Assembly: GCA_963833655.1 (NCBI GenBank)
Contig: CAWHYL010000004.1
Span: forward strand, 124,001 to 188,000
Origin: 3-1-20CM-4-69-9 sp963833655
GTDB lineage: Bacteria; Actinomycetota; Thermoleophilia; Gaiellales; Gaiellaceae
Direction: 5' to 3'
Length of the DNA stretch: 64,000 bases
In this document: positions 40,296 through 47,966 of the stretch, piece by piece
How positions within the stretch are numbered: position 1 is the first letter of the stretch
How the letters are laid out: each line of letters opens with the position of its first letter
The notes under the pieces: generated by a model
Database searches by the model: none
The model's input: only the letters and a program-made list of their open reading frames with translations
Told to the model about the DNA's origin: nothing
Translations under genes and position numbers: made by a program

Positions 40296-42160
40296 TGAGC
40301 GTGAACCGGCTCGCGGCGGAAACCAGTCCGTACCTCCTGCAGCACGCGGACAACCCCGTTGACTGGTACCCGTGGGGCGACGACGCGCTGACGCGCGCGC
40401 GGGAGGAGGACAAGCCGATCCTGCTGTCCATCGGGTACGCCGCGTGCCACTGGTGCCACGTGATGGAGCACGAGTCGTTCGAGGACGACGGGACGGCGGC
40501 GCTCATGAACGAGCACTTCGTCTGCGTGAAGGTCGACCGCGAGGAGCGGCCGGACGTCGACTCGATCTACATGGACGCCGTGGTCTCACTGACGGGGCAC
40601 GGCGGCTGGCCGATGACGGTCTTCCTCACGCCGGGGGGCGAGCCGTTCTTCGGCGGGACGTATTTCCCGCCCGAGCCCCGCCACGGCCTGCCGAGCTTCA
40701 GGCAGCTCCTGGGTGCGGTTGCCGACGCGTGGAGCGAGCGGCGCGGCGAGATCGAGCGCGACGCTGCGGCGATCACCGAGCACCTCCGCCGGGCTGCGCA
40801 GCCGTCACGGGAACCGCTGGCGCCGTCGCTCCTCGCAGACGCCGTGCGAGGGCTGCGCCGCACTTTCGACCCCGTGTGGGGCGGGTTCGGCAACGCGCCG
40901 AAGTTCCCGCCGGCATCGACGCTCGAGTTCCTGCTGCGGCGCGACGAGCGCGAGCTCGTGACGAAGACGCTCGACTCGATGGCCCTCGGCGGCATGTACG
41001 ACCTGGTCGGCGGCGGGTTCCACCGGTACTCCGTCGACCGCGAGTGGCTCATCCCACACTTCGAGAAGATGCTGTACGACAACGCGCTCCTCGTCCCGGC
41101 GTACCTCCACGGTTGGATCGTCACGGGGAACGCCCGCTACCGCGACGTCGTCGAGCAGACGTGCGACTACCTGCTGCGCGAGCTGCGCGTTCCCGACGGC
41201 GGCTTCGCATCGGCGCAGGACGCCGACACGGACGGCGTCGAAGGGCTGACGTACACGTGGGCCGAGGACGACGACGTTGCGCGCGAGCTGCTGCAGCCGT
41301 TCGAGCACGGGCGGTTCGTCCTGCGCGGCGACCTCGGCGAGACGACGCGCGCGCGCCTGCTCGCCCAGCGGCAGCAGCGGCCGCAGCCGCTGCGCGACGA
41401 CAAGGTCGTCGCGTCGTGGAACGGCCTGGCGGCTGCGGCGCTGGCGGAGACGGGGCGGAGGCTCGAGCGAGCCGACCTCGTCGACGCGGCCCGCGCCTGC
41501 GGCGAGTTCTTGCTCGGCCCGCTCTCGACGCCGGCGGGTCGCCTCTACCGAACGTGGCGCGCGGGACAGGCGCGCGCTGCCGGGGTGCTCGAGGACTACG
41601 CCGACGTTGCGCACGGGCTCTACGAGCTGCATGTCGCGACGGGCGAGCTGCGCTGGCTCGAGGAATCCCGTCGGCTCGCGCTCCTCGCCGTGGAGCTGTT
41701 CGGCGACGACGAGGACGGCGGCTTCTTCATGACGGCCGTCGACGGCGAGCGGCTGGTGAGCCGCAAGAAGGAGTTCGACGACAACCCGACGCCGTCCGGG
41801 AACTCGATGCTCGCCTACGTCCTGCTCAGGCTCGCGCGTCTGTGGGGCGACGACGACCTCGAGCGCCGTGCGGTGGGCGTCTTCCGCTTCGTCGCGCCGC
41901 AGCTCGCGCAGGCGCCGTCGGCGTTCGGCCATGCGCTGTGTGCGCTCGACCTCCACTTCTCGCCGCCGCGGGAGATCGCGGTGATCGGGGCGCCCAGCTC
42001 ACAGATCGCACGCCGGGAGCTCGCCGGCTTCGACCCCAACGCCGTCGTCGCGTTCGGGCCGAGCGACGAAGTGCCGCTCCTGCGCGGCAAGGGCTACGTC
42101 GACGGGCGCCCGACGGTGTACGTGTGCGAGAACTTCGCGTGCCAGGCACCGGTGACGTGA
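40295..42160 (+). CDS. YyaL-type thioredoxin-domain protein
   Basis: 621 residues from ATG 40295. An N-terminal thioredoxin-like domain contains the C-H-W-C motif (C51, C54) within S-I-G-Y-A-A-C-H-W-C-H-V-M-E-H-E-S-F, followed by an alpha/alpha-toroid (six-hairpin) glycosidase-like domain: GGWPMTVFLTPGGEPFFGGTYFPPE, GGFHRYSVDREWLIPHFEKMLYDNA, ASAQDADTDGVEG. This is the DUF255/YyaL (SSP411) family, in bacteria of unknown exact function. The start overlaps the cyclase promoter. Confidence 0.9.
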   Translation: MSVNRLAAETSPYLLQHADNPVDWYPWGDDALTRAREEDKPILLSIGYAACHWCHVMEHESFEDDGTAALMNEHFVCVKVDREERPDVDSIYMDAVVSLTGHGGWPMTVFLTPGGEPFFGGTYFPPEPRHGLPSFRQLLGAVADAWSERRGEIERDAAAITEHLRRAAQPSREPLAPSLLADAVRGLRRTFDPVWGGFGNAPKFPPASTLEFLLRRDERELVTKTLDSMALGGMYDLVGGGFHRYSVDREWLIPHFEKMLYDNALLVPAYLHGWIVTGNARYRDVVEQTCDYLLRELRVPDGGFASAQDADTDGVEGLTYTWAEDDDVARELLQPFEHGRFVLRGDLGETTRARLLAQRQQRPQPLRDDKVVASWNGLAAAALAETGRRLERADLVDAARACGEFLLGPLSTPAGRLYRTWRAGQARAAGVLEDYADVAHGLYELHVATGELRWLEESRRLALLAVELFGDDEDGGFFMTAVDGERLVSRKKEFDDNPTPSGNSMLAYVLLRLARLWGDDDLERRAVGVFRFVAPQLAQAPSAFGHALCALDLHFSPPREIAVIGAPSSQIARRELAGFDPNAVVAFGPSDEVPLLRGKGYVDGRPTVYVCENFACQAPVT

Positions 42161-42162
42161 AG

Positions 42163-42184
42163 GACGCGTCCCAGGGGACACGTC
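42163..42184 (+). terminator. Hairpin after the YyaL gene
   Basis: A stem (42163-42172 with 42175-42184, one mismatch) with a two-base loop begins two bases past the TGA. It resembles the hairpin at 33896-33922 in carrying GGAC-x-x-GTCC and AGGGG. No T-run; the intergenic rest (42185-42286) shows nothing recognisable. Confidence 0.45.
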
Positions 42185-42286
42185 AGTAACTGCGCGCGCG
42201 TGGGTCGAGGAGGCGCTGCTGCCGCGACTGTGACTCCTAGCAGGTCGACAAACCGCGGAGCGCGCCCCTCGACGAAGCAGACCCGC

Positions 42287-42308
42287 AGTGCGGGCCAGAC
42301 CCCGCACT
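42287..42308 (-). terminator. Hairpin after the secreted coiled-coil gene
   Basis: A perfect 8-bp stem (42287-42294 with 42301-42308) with a six-base loop lies two bases past the stop of the minus-strand gene ending at 42311. The downstream minus-strand sequence is not T-rich, so it may be a weak or factor-dependent terminator. Confidence 0.45.
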
Positions 42309-42310
42309 CG

Positions 42311-42778
42311 TTACTCGTGGAACGAAGCGCGAAGGTCCTTGACGGCCTGGCGCGCCCCCTGCAGGGCGGTCCTGATCGCCGACCTGTCCGCCTTCACCGC
42401 CGCCCTCGTCGACTTCACGGCCGGCTGCAGCTGCTTCCGGGCGCCGTTGACGCCCTTCGCCGCCGCGAGATCGCTCTTCAGCTGCATACGGTCGGCCTTG
42501 ATCAGCGCACGCGCGGCCTTCACGTCGCTTCGAAGCTGCGTGAGGTCCGGCTTGACCACGGCGATCGCCTGCGCTCGTGTGGACCCCTTCGCTGCTGTGG
42601 CGTCCGCAGCGAGCTTCTGTGCGTCGGGGACGATCGTGGCGCGAGCAGTTGCGACATCCGCTTTGAGCTTCGCGAGGTCGGCATTCACGGCGGCGACGGG
42701 ATCGCCGGCCGCCGAGGCGGTCTGAGCGGCGAGCGCCGTGGCGACCGCGGCCACGCCCAGAAGGTGACGTTTGCTCAA
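42311..42778 (-). CDS. Secreted Ala/Lys-rich coiled-coil protein
   Basis: 155 residues from TTG 42778 with an AAAGGA site upstream. A signal peptide (about 1-24, ending TASAAG) is followed by a wholly helical, Ala-, Lys- and Asp-rich chain with a heptad-like pattern (ADLAKLKADVATARATI, DLTQLRSDVKAARALIKADRMQLKSDLAA, VKADRSAIRTALQ). It looks like an extended coiled coil, exported. No known function or clear family. Repeated KADR/KSDL units suggest internal duplication. Confidence 0.75.
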   Translation of the reverse strand: MSKRHLLGVAAVATALAAQTASAAGDPVAAVNADLAKLKADVATARATIVPDAQKLAADATAAKGSTRAQAIAVVKPDLTQLRSDVKAARALIKADRMQLKSDLAAAKGVNGARKQLQPAVKSTRAAVKADRSAIRTALQGARQAVKDLRASFHE

Positions 42779-42838
42779 GGGTGATTCCTTTCTCTGTCGG
42801 GAACGGCGCCAGCGTCGCAGCCGAAGATGTGGAGACTG

Positions 42839-43297
42839 TTAGGCGAGTGTGATTTCCCGCACACGTGCGGCCGGCAGCGCTCCCAGCAGCTGCTCCGTCT
42901 CGACCGGGAAGACTGCGTGCGGTGTCCCGCCCGCGCACCAGAGTGTCTCGAAGCGGCGGAGAGATTCATCGACCACCGTCTCGATCGGGCGGTCGTGGCC
43001 GAGCGGAGGCACGCCGCCGACTGCGAAGCCGGTGGCCTCGCGCACCTCGTCGGGCTTCGCCCGGCGGACGTCCTCGCCGAGCTTCGCCGTGTCGACGCGC
43101 CGGTCGCCGGCGCAGAGGCACAGCAGCGGCCCGTCGCCGTCCATGAAGACGAGCGACTTCACGATCTGCCCGAGCTCCGCGCCGACGGCGTCGGCCGCCT
43201 CTTGTGCGGTCCGCGTCGAGTCCGACAGCTCGCGGATCTCGACGTCGAGGCCGAGGTCGTGCAAGCGCGCCTGCAGTCTTTCGGCCGTCTGATGCAC
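42839..43297 (-). CDS. YbaK/EbsC-type aminoacyl-tRNA deacylase
   Basis: 152 residues from GTG 43297. It has the YbaK/ProX fold: LRELS-like start region DVEIRELSDSTRTAQEAADAVGAELGQIVKSLVFM with K47 in the substrate pocket, VDTAKLGEDVRRAKPDEVREATGFAVGGVPPLGH and the C-terminal GTPHAVF. Family members remove wrongly attached amino acids from tRNA (Cys/Ala from tRNA-Pro and relatives). The promoter (TAGCCT, six bases before GTG) is shared with the divergent livG. Confidence 0.85.
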   Translation of the reverse strand: MHQTAERLQARLHDLGLDVEIRELSDSTRTAQEAADAVGAELGQIVKSLVFMDGDGPLLCLCAGDRRVDTAKLGEDVRRAKPDEVREATGFAVGGVPPLGHDRPIETVVDESLRRFETLWCAGGTPHAVFPVETEQLLGALPAARVREITLA

Positions 43298-43302
43298 CCA
43301 CT

Positions 43303-43309
43303 TAGGCTA
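43303..43309. promoter_or_regulatory. Shared, symmetrical -10 box for YbaK and livG
   Basis: The seven bases TAGGCTA read TAGGCT on the plus strand (43303-43308) and TAGCCT on the minus strand (43309-43304). The minus box is six bases before the YbaK GTG; the plus box is nine bases before the livG TTG. One core could thus start both divergent genes within a 20-base gap. Confidence 0.5.
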
Positions 43310-43317
43310 TCCGGGCT

Positions 43318-44022
43318 TTGGCGCTGCTCGCGGTCGAAAACGTCACGAAGCGCTTCGGCGGGGTCTATGCCCTCGACGCCGTCTCGTTCACCGCCGAAGC
43401 CGGCGAGATCGTCGGGCTGATCGGCCCGAACGGCGCCGGCAAGACGACCGCGTTCAACGTCATCACGCGCCTGTATACGCCCGACGAGGGCGCCGTCCGC
43501 TTCGACGGCGAGAGCCTCCTCGACGTCGCGCCGAGCGCGGTCGTCAAGCACGGCATCGCGCGCACCTTTCAGAACGTCGAGCTCTTCCGAGGCATGTCGG
43601 TGCTGGACAACGTGCGCGTCGGGGCGCACGCCCGTCACGGGGAGCAGTCCATCGACGACCTGCTCTTCTACGTCAACCTCCACTCGCTGCGCTACCGCAG
43701 CGCGGCGGAGCTGCCCTACGGAACGCGGAAGCGCGTCGAGCTCGCGCGCGCGCTCGCGTCGGCGCCGCGCCTGCTCCTGCTCGACGAGCCCGCCGGCGGC
43801 CTGAGCCACGAGGAGGTCGAGCAGCTCGGCAACTTCATCAGGCGCATGCGCGCGGACTACGAGCTGACGGTTCTGCTCGTCGAGCACCACATGGGGCTGG
43901 TGATGAGCGTTGCCGACCGGGTGCACGTCCTCGACTTCGGACGCAAGATCGCGGAGGGGACGCCGGCGGAGGTTCGCAGCAACCAGCAGGTGATCGAGGC
44001 GTACCTCGGAGCCGACGCGTGA
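43318..44022 (+). CDS. livG: Branched-chain amino acid ABC transporter ATPase (LivG-type)
   Basis: 234 residues from TTG 43318. P-loop GPNGAGKTT at residues 36-44, ARTFQNVELFRGMSVLDNV typical of LivG, the LPYGTRKRVELARAL signature, LLLDEPAGGLSHEE Walker B and a VEHHMGLV H-loop. First gene of a five-gene HAAT-type importer (livG, F, H, M, K). The LivG helix insertion is shorter than in enteric proteins. It uses ATP with livF to drive uptake of leucine, isoleucine, valine, or related amides or urea; the ligand is not certain. Confidence 0.9.
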   Translation: MALLAVENVTKRFGGVYALDAVSFTAEAGEIVGLIGPNGAGKTTAFNVITRLYTPDEGAVRFDGESLLDVAPSAVVKHGIARTFQNVELFRGMSVLDNVRVGAHARHGEQSIDDLLFYVNLHSLRYRSAAELPYGTRKRVELARALASAPRLLLLDEPAGGLSHEEVEQLGNFIRRMRADYELTVLLVEHHMGLVMSVADRVHVLDFGRKIAEGTPAEVRSNQQVIEAYLGADA

Positions 44023-44723
44023 GCGCGCTTCTCCGGCTCGACCGAGTCGAGGCACGCTACGGCCCGGTGAAGGCGCTGCACGGGATCTCGCTCGAGGTCG
44101 GCAAGGGCGAGCTCGTGGCCGTGCTCGGTGCGAACGGCGCCGGCAAGACGACGACGCTGCGCGCGGTCTCGGGCACGGTCCGCCGGACCGGCGAGATCGT
44201 CTTCGACGGCTCGAAGCTCGCCCGTCGGCCGGACGCAGCAGCACGCGCGGGCATCGCACATGTTCCCGAGGGTCGCGGCACGTTCGGCGAGCTCTCTGTC
44301 TGGGAGAACCTCCGCCTCGGCGCCTACACGCGGCGCGGCAGCATGAAGGACGACGCGCAGCGCGTGTTCACGTACTTCCCGCGCCTCGAGGAGCGGAAGA
44401 ACCAGCAGGCTGGGACGCTCTCGGGCGGTGAGCAGCAGATGCTCGCGTTGGGCCGGGCGATGATGGCGCGGCCGAAGCTCGTCCTCCTCGACGAGCCATC
44501 GCTCGGCCTCGCGCCGATGCTCGTGAAGGAGATCTTCAACCGGCTGGAGCGGATGATCGCCGACGAGGGCACGGCGGTGCTCGTGGTCGAGCAGAACGCG
44601 GCCCTCGCGCTTGCGCACGCCGTGCGCGCGTACGTGCTCGAGGTCGGGAACGTCGTCGTGTCCGGGCCGAGTGAGGAGCTGCGCGCAAACGAGGCCGTGC
44701 GGCGGTCGTACCTCGGGTATTGA
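44019..44723 (+). CDS. livF: Branched-chain amino acid ABC transporter ATPase (LivF-type)
   Basis: 234 residues from GTG, overlapping the livG stop by four bases. P-loop GANGAGKTTTLRAVSG, ARAGIAHVPEGRGTFGELSVWENLRLG (the LivF block), signature LSGGEQQML, Walker B LVLLDEPSLGLAPML and C-terminal VEQNAALALAHA. It pairs with livG. The stop overlaps the livH start by one base. Confidence 0.9.
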   Translation: MSALLRLDRVEARYGPVKALHGISLEVGKGELVAVLGANGAGKTTTLRAVSGTVRRTGEIVFDGSKLARRPDAAARAGIAHVPEGRGTFGELSVWENLRLGAYTRRGSMKDDAQRVFTYFPRLEERKNQQAGTLSGGEQQMLALGRAMMARPKLVLLDEPSLGLAPMLVKEIFNRLERMIADEGTAVLVVEQNAALALAHAVRAYVLEVGNVVVSGPSEELRANEAVRRSYLGY

Positions 44724-45625
44724 TGCTCGTCGCGGCGTTCACCTGGACGGAGTTCGCGCAGCAGGTGGCGGCGGGCGTCCGCCAGGGCGCGGTGTTCGCG
44801 GGCCTCGCGCTCGCGCTGGTGATCATCTACCGCTCCACGCGCGCGATCAATTTTGCGCAGGGGGAGATGGCGACGTTCACCACGTTCATCTGCTGGTCGC
44901 TGATGAACAACGGCTTGTCCTTCTGGGCCGCTTTCCCGATCGTGCTCGCAATCGCGTTCGTCGGCGGCATCGCGATCGAGCGCACGATCATCCGCCCGGT
45001 CGAGAACGGGCCCGTGATCACGATCGTCATCGTCACGCTCGGGCTGGCACTGCTGCTGAACGGCCTGATGAGCGTCATCTGGGGCGGTGGGAGCCGTCCG
45101 TTCAATGGGCCGTTCTCGACGCGCACGATCCAGGTCGGCAGCGTGCCGATCAGCCTGCAGGACATCGGCATCGTCGTCGTCTCGTTCGTCCTCGTCGCGC
45201 TGCTCGTGCTGTTCTTCCGTTTCACGAAGGTCGGGCTCGGGTTGCGCGCGGCGGCTCTGAATCGCGACTCGTCCGAGCTCGTCGGCGTTCGCGTCGGCTG
45301 GATGCTCGCGCTCGGCTGGGGGCTCGCGGCGGTGCTCGGCGCCGTCGCCGGGATGATGGTCGCGCCGATCCTGTTCCTCGACCCGAACATGATGCAGGTG
45401 ATCCTGCTGTACGCCTTCGCGGCGGCGGTGCTCGGAGGTCTCGACAGCCCGATCGGCGCAGTCATCGGCGGCCTGCTGCTCGGTGTCGGGATCACGCTGG
45501 TCGGCCGCTACGTCGGCTTCGTCGGCGACACGCTGAAGCTCCCGTTTGCGCTGCTCGTGATCCTGATCGTCCTGGTCATCAAGCCGAACGGCCTGTTCGG
45601 CCGTGTCGCGGTGCGCCGCGTATGA
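44723..45625 (+). CDS. livH: Branched-chain amino acid ABC transporter permease (LivH-type)
   Basis: 300 residues from ATG 44723, sharing a base with the livF stop. Eight or so membrane spans; the LivH signature RAINFAQGEMATFTTF and the conserved G-L-R-A-A-A-L-N-R-D-S-S-E-L-V-G-V coupling segment are present. It forms one half of the channel with livM; its stop overlaps the livM start as ATGA. Confidence 0.9.
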   Translation: MLVAAFTWTEFAQQVAAGVRQGAVFAGLALALVIIYRSTRAINFAQGEMATFTTFICWSLMNNGLSFWAAFPIVLAIAFVGGIAIERTIIRPVENGPVITIVIVTLGLALLLNGLMSVIWGGGSRPFNGPFSTRTIQVGSVPISLQDIGIVVVSFVLVALLVLFFRFTKVGLGLRAAALNRDSSELVGVRVGWMLALGWGLAAVLGAVAGMMVAPILFLDPNMMQVILLYAFAAAVLGGLDSPIGAVIGGLLLGVGITLVGRYVGFVGDTLKLPFALLVILIVLVIKPNGLFGRVAVRRV

Positions 45626-46644
45626 AGCTGAAGCTCTCCTTCGAGCTGCTCGGGCTGATCGCGCTCGGCGTGCTCATCGCCGTCCTGCCGCGATTCGTGT
45701 CGAGCTTCACCGCGTACGAGCTCGCGACCGTCGGCATGTACTTCATCGCGCTGCTCGGGCTGTCCATCCTCACCGGCTACAGCGGGCAGATCTCCCTGGG
45801 CCACGGCGCCTTCATGGCGGTCGGGGGCTACACGACGGCGGTGCTGACGGTGAACGGGGTCTACGGCCACCACCTTCGTGACGTCTGGACGATCCCGATC
45901 GCAGGCGCCGTGGCCGGAGCCGCCGGCCTGCTCGTCGGCATTCCCGCGCTGCGGTTGTCCGGCCTCTACCTCGCCCTCGTCACGTTCGGCATCGCGGTCT
46001 CGTTCCGGCAGCTCCCGCTCAAGTTCGACAAGTTCCTCGGCGGCACGAGCGGCAAGATCCTCGGCCTCCTGCAGACCCCGTTCGGCTTGTCGGCGAGCCC
46101 GAACGACTGGATCTACTACCTGACGTGGGGCATCGCCTTCGTCCTGCTCGTCGGCGCGTGGCTGTTCGTGCGCGGCAAGCCCGGACGCACGCTGAAGGCG
46201 ATTCGCGACAGCGAGATCGCGGCAACGTCGTCCGGTATCAGCCTCGCGCGCTACAAGACGCTCGCGTTTGCGCTGTCCGCGTTCTACGCGGGCGTTGCGG
46301 GCTCGCTGTACGCGATCGCGCGCTCGTACATGAATCCGGACATCTTCCCGGTCGTGCTCTCCGTCTATCTCGTCGCGGCGCTCGCGCTCGGCGGTGTCGA
46401 CTCCTTCGTCGGCCTGATCCTCGGTGCCGCGGCGATCTACGTTCTGCAGAACCGCGCCGAGAACGTCACCGGCTGGATCAACCACCTCCCGCACGTGAAT
46501 CTGAACCCGCAGCGCCCCGGGATGCCGGACGTGATCTTCGGCGCGGTGCTGATCGTGGTGCTGATCCTGTTGCCGACGGGGATCGGCGGCGCCCTGCGCA
46601 GGCTCTTCGGCCCGCTAACAAGTCGCTTGTACAGTAAGTCGTAG
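45622..46644 (+). CDS. livM: Branched-chain amino acid ABC transporter permease (LivM-type)
   Basis: 340 residues from ATG 45622. It has the LivM pattern LGLSILTGYSGQISLGHGAFMAVGGYTTA, GIPALRLSGLYLALVTFGIA and the coupling stretch GRTLKAIRDSEIAATSSGI followed by more membrane helices. Second channel subunit. The binding-protein gene follows after four bases. Confidence 0.9.
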   Translation: MKLKLSFELLGLIALGVLIAVLPRFVSSFTAYELATVGMYFIALLGLSILTGYSGQISLGHGAFMAVGGYTTAVLTVNGVYGHHLRDVWTIPIAGAVAGAAGLLVGIPALRLSGLYLALVTFGIAVSFRQLPLKFDKFLGGTSGKILGLLQTPFGLSASPNDWIYYLTWGIAFVLLVGAWLFVRGKPGRTLKAIRDSEIAATSSGISLARYKTLAFALSAFYAGVAGSLYAIARSYMNPDIFPVVLSVYLVAALALGGVDSFVGLILGAAAIYVLQNRAENVTGWINHLPHVNLNPQRPGMPDVIFGAVLIVVLILLPTGIGGALRRLFGPLTSRLYSKS

Positions 46645-46648
46645 CTCG

Positions 46649-47863
46649 GTGGTGAGGGTCCTCCTCCTGTGCGTGCTGGCCGCCGCAGTCGTGACGACTG
46701 CCGCCGGCGCACGCCCGCTGGCGACGCCGGGCGTCACCTCGACCGAGATCAAGATCGGATCGAGCGTTCCGCTGAGCGGAGAAGCCGCGATCGCCGGCAA
46801 CGTCGCGCGCGGCATCGATGCGTACTTCGACTACGTCAACGCGAAAGGTGGGATCTTCGGGCGCAAGCTGAAGTTTGTATACCTCGACGACGGCTACGAC
46901 CCGGGCCGGGCGGTGAACAACACGATCCGGCTCGTCCAGCAGGAGCAGGTGTTCGCGATGTTCTCCTCGCTCGGCACGAGCAACAACCTCGCCGTGCGCA
47001 AACTGCTGAACGACGCAAAGGTGCCGCAGCTGTTCGTCTCGTCGGGCGCGACGACCTTCGGACGTGACTACAAGCAGTACCCGTGGACGATCGGCTACAT
47101 ACCGCCGTACTCGGAGGAGGGCGCGATCTACGGGCAGTACATCGTCAAGCACGTCAAGAAGCCGAAGATCGCCGTCCTCTACCAGAACGACGACTACGGA
47201 CGCGACCTCTACGGCGGGTTGCGACGCGGCCTCGGCAAGCGGGTAGGGGCGATCGTCTCGAAGGTCGCGTACGACCCGTCGTCGGCCGACGTGCAGCCGC
47301 AGGTGACGCAGCTGAAGGCCAGCAAGGCGAACGTCTTCATGATCTTCGCGTTCGGAAAGTTCTCGCTCCAGGCGTTCAACGCCGTGTCGAAGCTCGGCTG
47401 GAAGCCGCAGATCTTCGTCAACGACGTCTCGGCGGCGTCGGCGCTGATGACGGCCGTCCCGCAGAACGCGGCGAACGGCTCGATCTCGATCGTCTTCGGC
47501 AAGGATCCGGCCGCGCCCGCGTGGCGCCGCGACAAGGGCGTCCGGCTGTTCCAGTCGATCCTGAAGCAGTACGGCAGCGACATCGGGCCGCGCGACCTGC
47601 AGGACGGCTACTACACGGCCGGCATGGCCACGGCTTACACGCTCGTCGACGTGCTGAAGAAGGCCGGACGGAACCTGACGCGCGACGGGGTCATGCGCGC
47701 CGCGACGCATCTGACGGAAAAGGGCAACCCGTTTGTCCTACCCGGGATCGTCATCCGCACGACCCCGACGTCGCGGTTCCCGCTGACGCAGGTGAAGCTG
47801 CAGCGCTGGTCGGCGCGGGCCTGGCATCCCTTCGGGAAGCTGTTGTCGCTCAGACCGCGCTAG
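46649..47863 (+). CDS. Branched-chain amino acid-type substrate-binding protein (LivK-like)
   Basis: 404 residues from GTG. A signal peptide (about 1-22) precedes the family start TEIKIGSSVPLSGEAAIAGNVARGIDAYFDYVNAKGGIFGRKLKFVYLDDGYDPGRAVNN, then the type I binding-protein fold (YPWTIGYIPPYSEEGAIYGQYIV, KIAVLYQNDDYGRD). It lacks a lipobox. It is the last gene of the operon, unusual only in that binding-protein genes often come first. Ligand could be a branched-chain amino acid, an amide or an aromatic compound. Confidence 0.88.
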   Translation: MVRVLLLCVLAAAVVTTAAGARPLATPGVTSTEIKIGSSVPLSGEAAIAGNVARGIDAYFDYVNAKGGIFGRKLKFVYLDDGYDPGRAVNNTIRLVQQEQVFAMFSSLGTSNNLAVRKLLNDAKVPQLFVSSGATTFGRDYKQYPWTIGYIPPYSEEGAIYGQYIVKHVKKPKIAVLYQNDDYGRDLYGGLRRGLGKRVGAIVSKVAYDPSSADVQPQVTQLKASKANVFMIFAFGKFSLQAFNAVSKLGWKPQIFVNDVSAASALMTAVPQNAANGSISIVFGKDPAAPAWRRDKGVRLFQSILKQYGSDIGPRDLQDGYYTAGMATAYTLVDVLKKAGRNLTRDGVMRAATHLTEKGNPFVLPGIVIRTTPTSRFPLTQVKLQRWSARAWHPFGKLLSLRPR

Positions 47864-47903
47864 GACAGGTTCACTTCTAGCGTTCCTAGGGCGGGGGTTG
47901 AAC

Positions 47904-47956
47904 GGAGTCGCGGGCAAGCCCGCGTCTCCTCTCTGCGGCGCCGCCGAGTCGGCGCC
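47904..47956. terminator. Two tandem hairpins between convergent genes
   Basis: Stem one: 47904-47915 with 47918-47929, a 7-bp GC core (47909-47915 with 47918-47924) extended by four pairs beyond a T-T mismatch. Stem two: 47937-47943 with 47950-47956, followed by TTAT. Together they probably end both the liv operon (stop at 47863) and the minus-strand gene ending at 47967. The rest of this gap holds nothing else. Confidence 0.55.
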
Positions 47957-47966
47957 TTATACCGCG

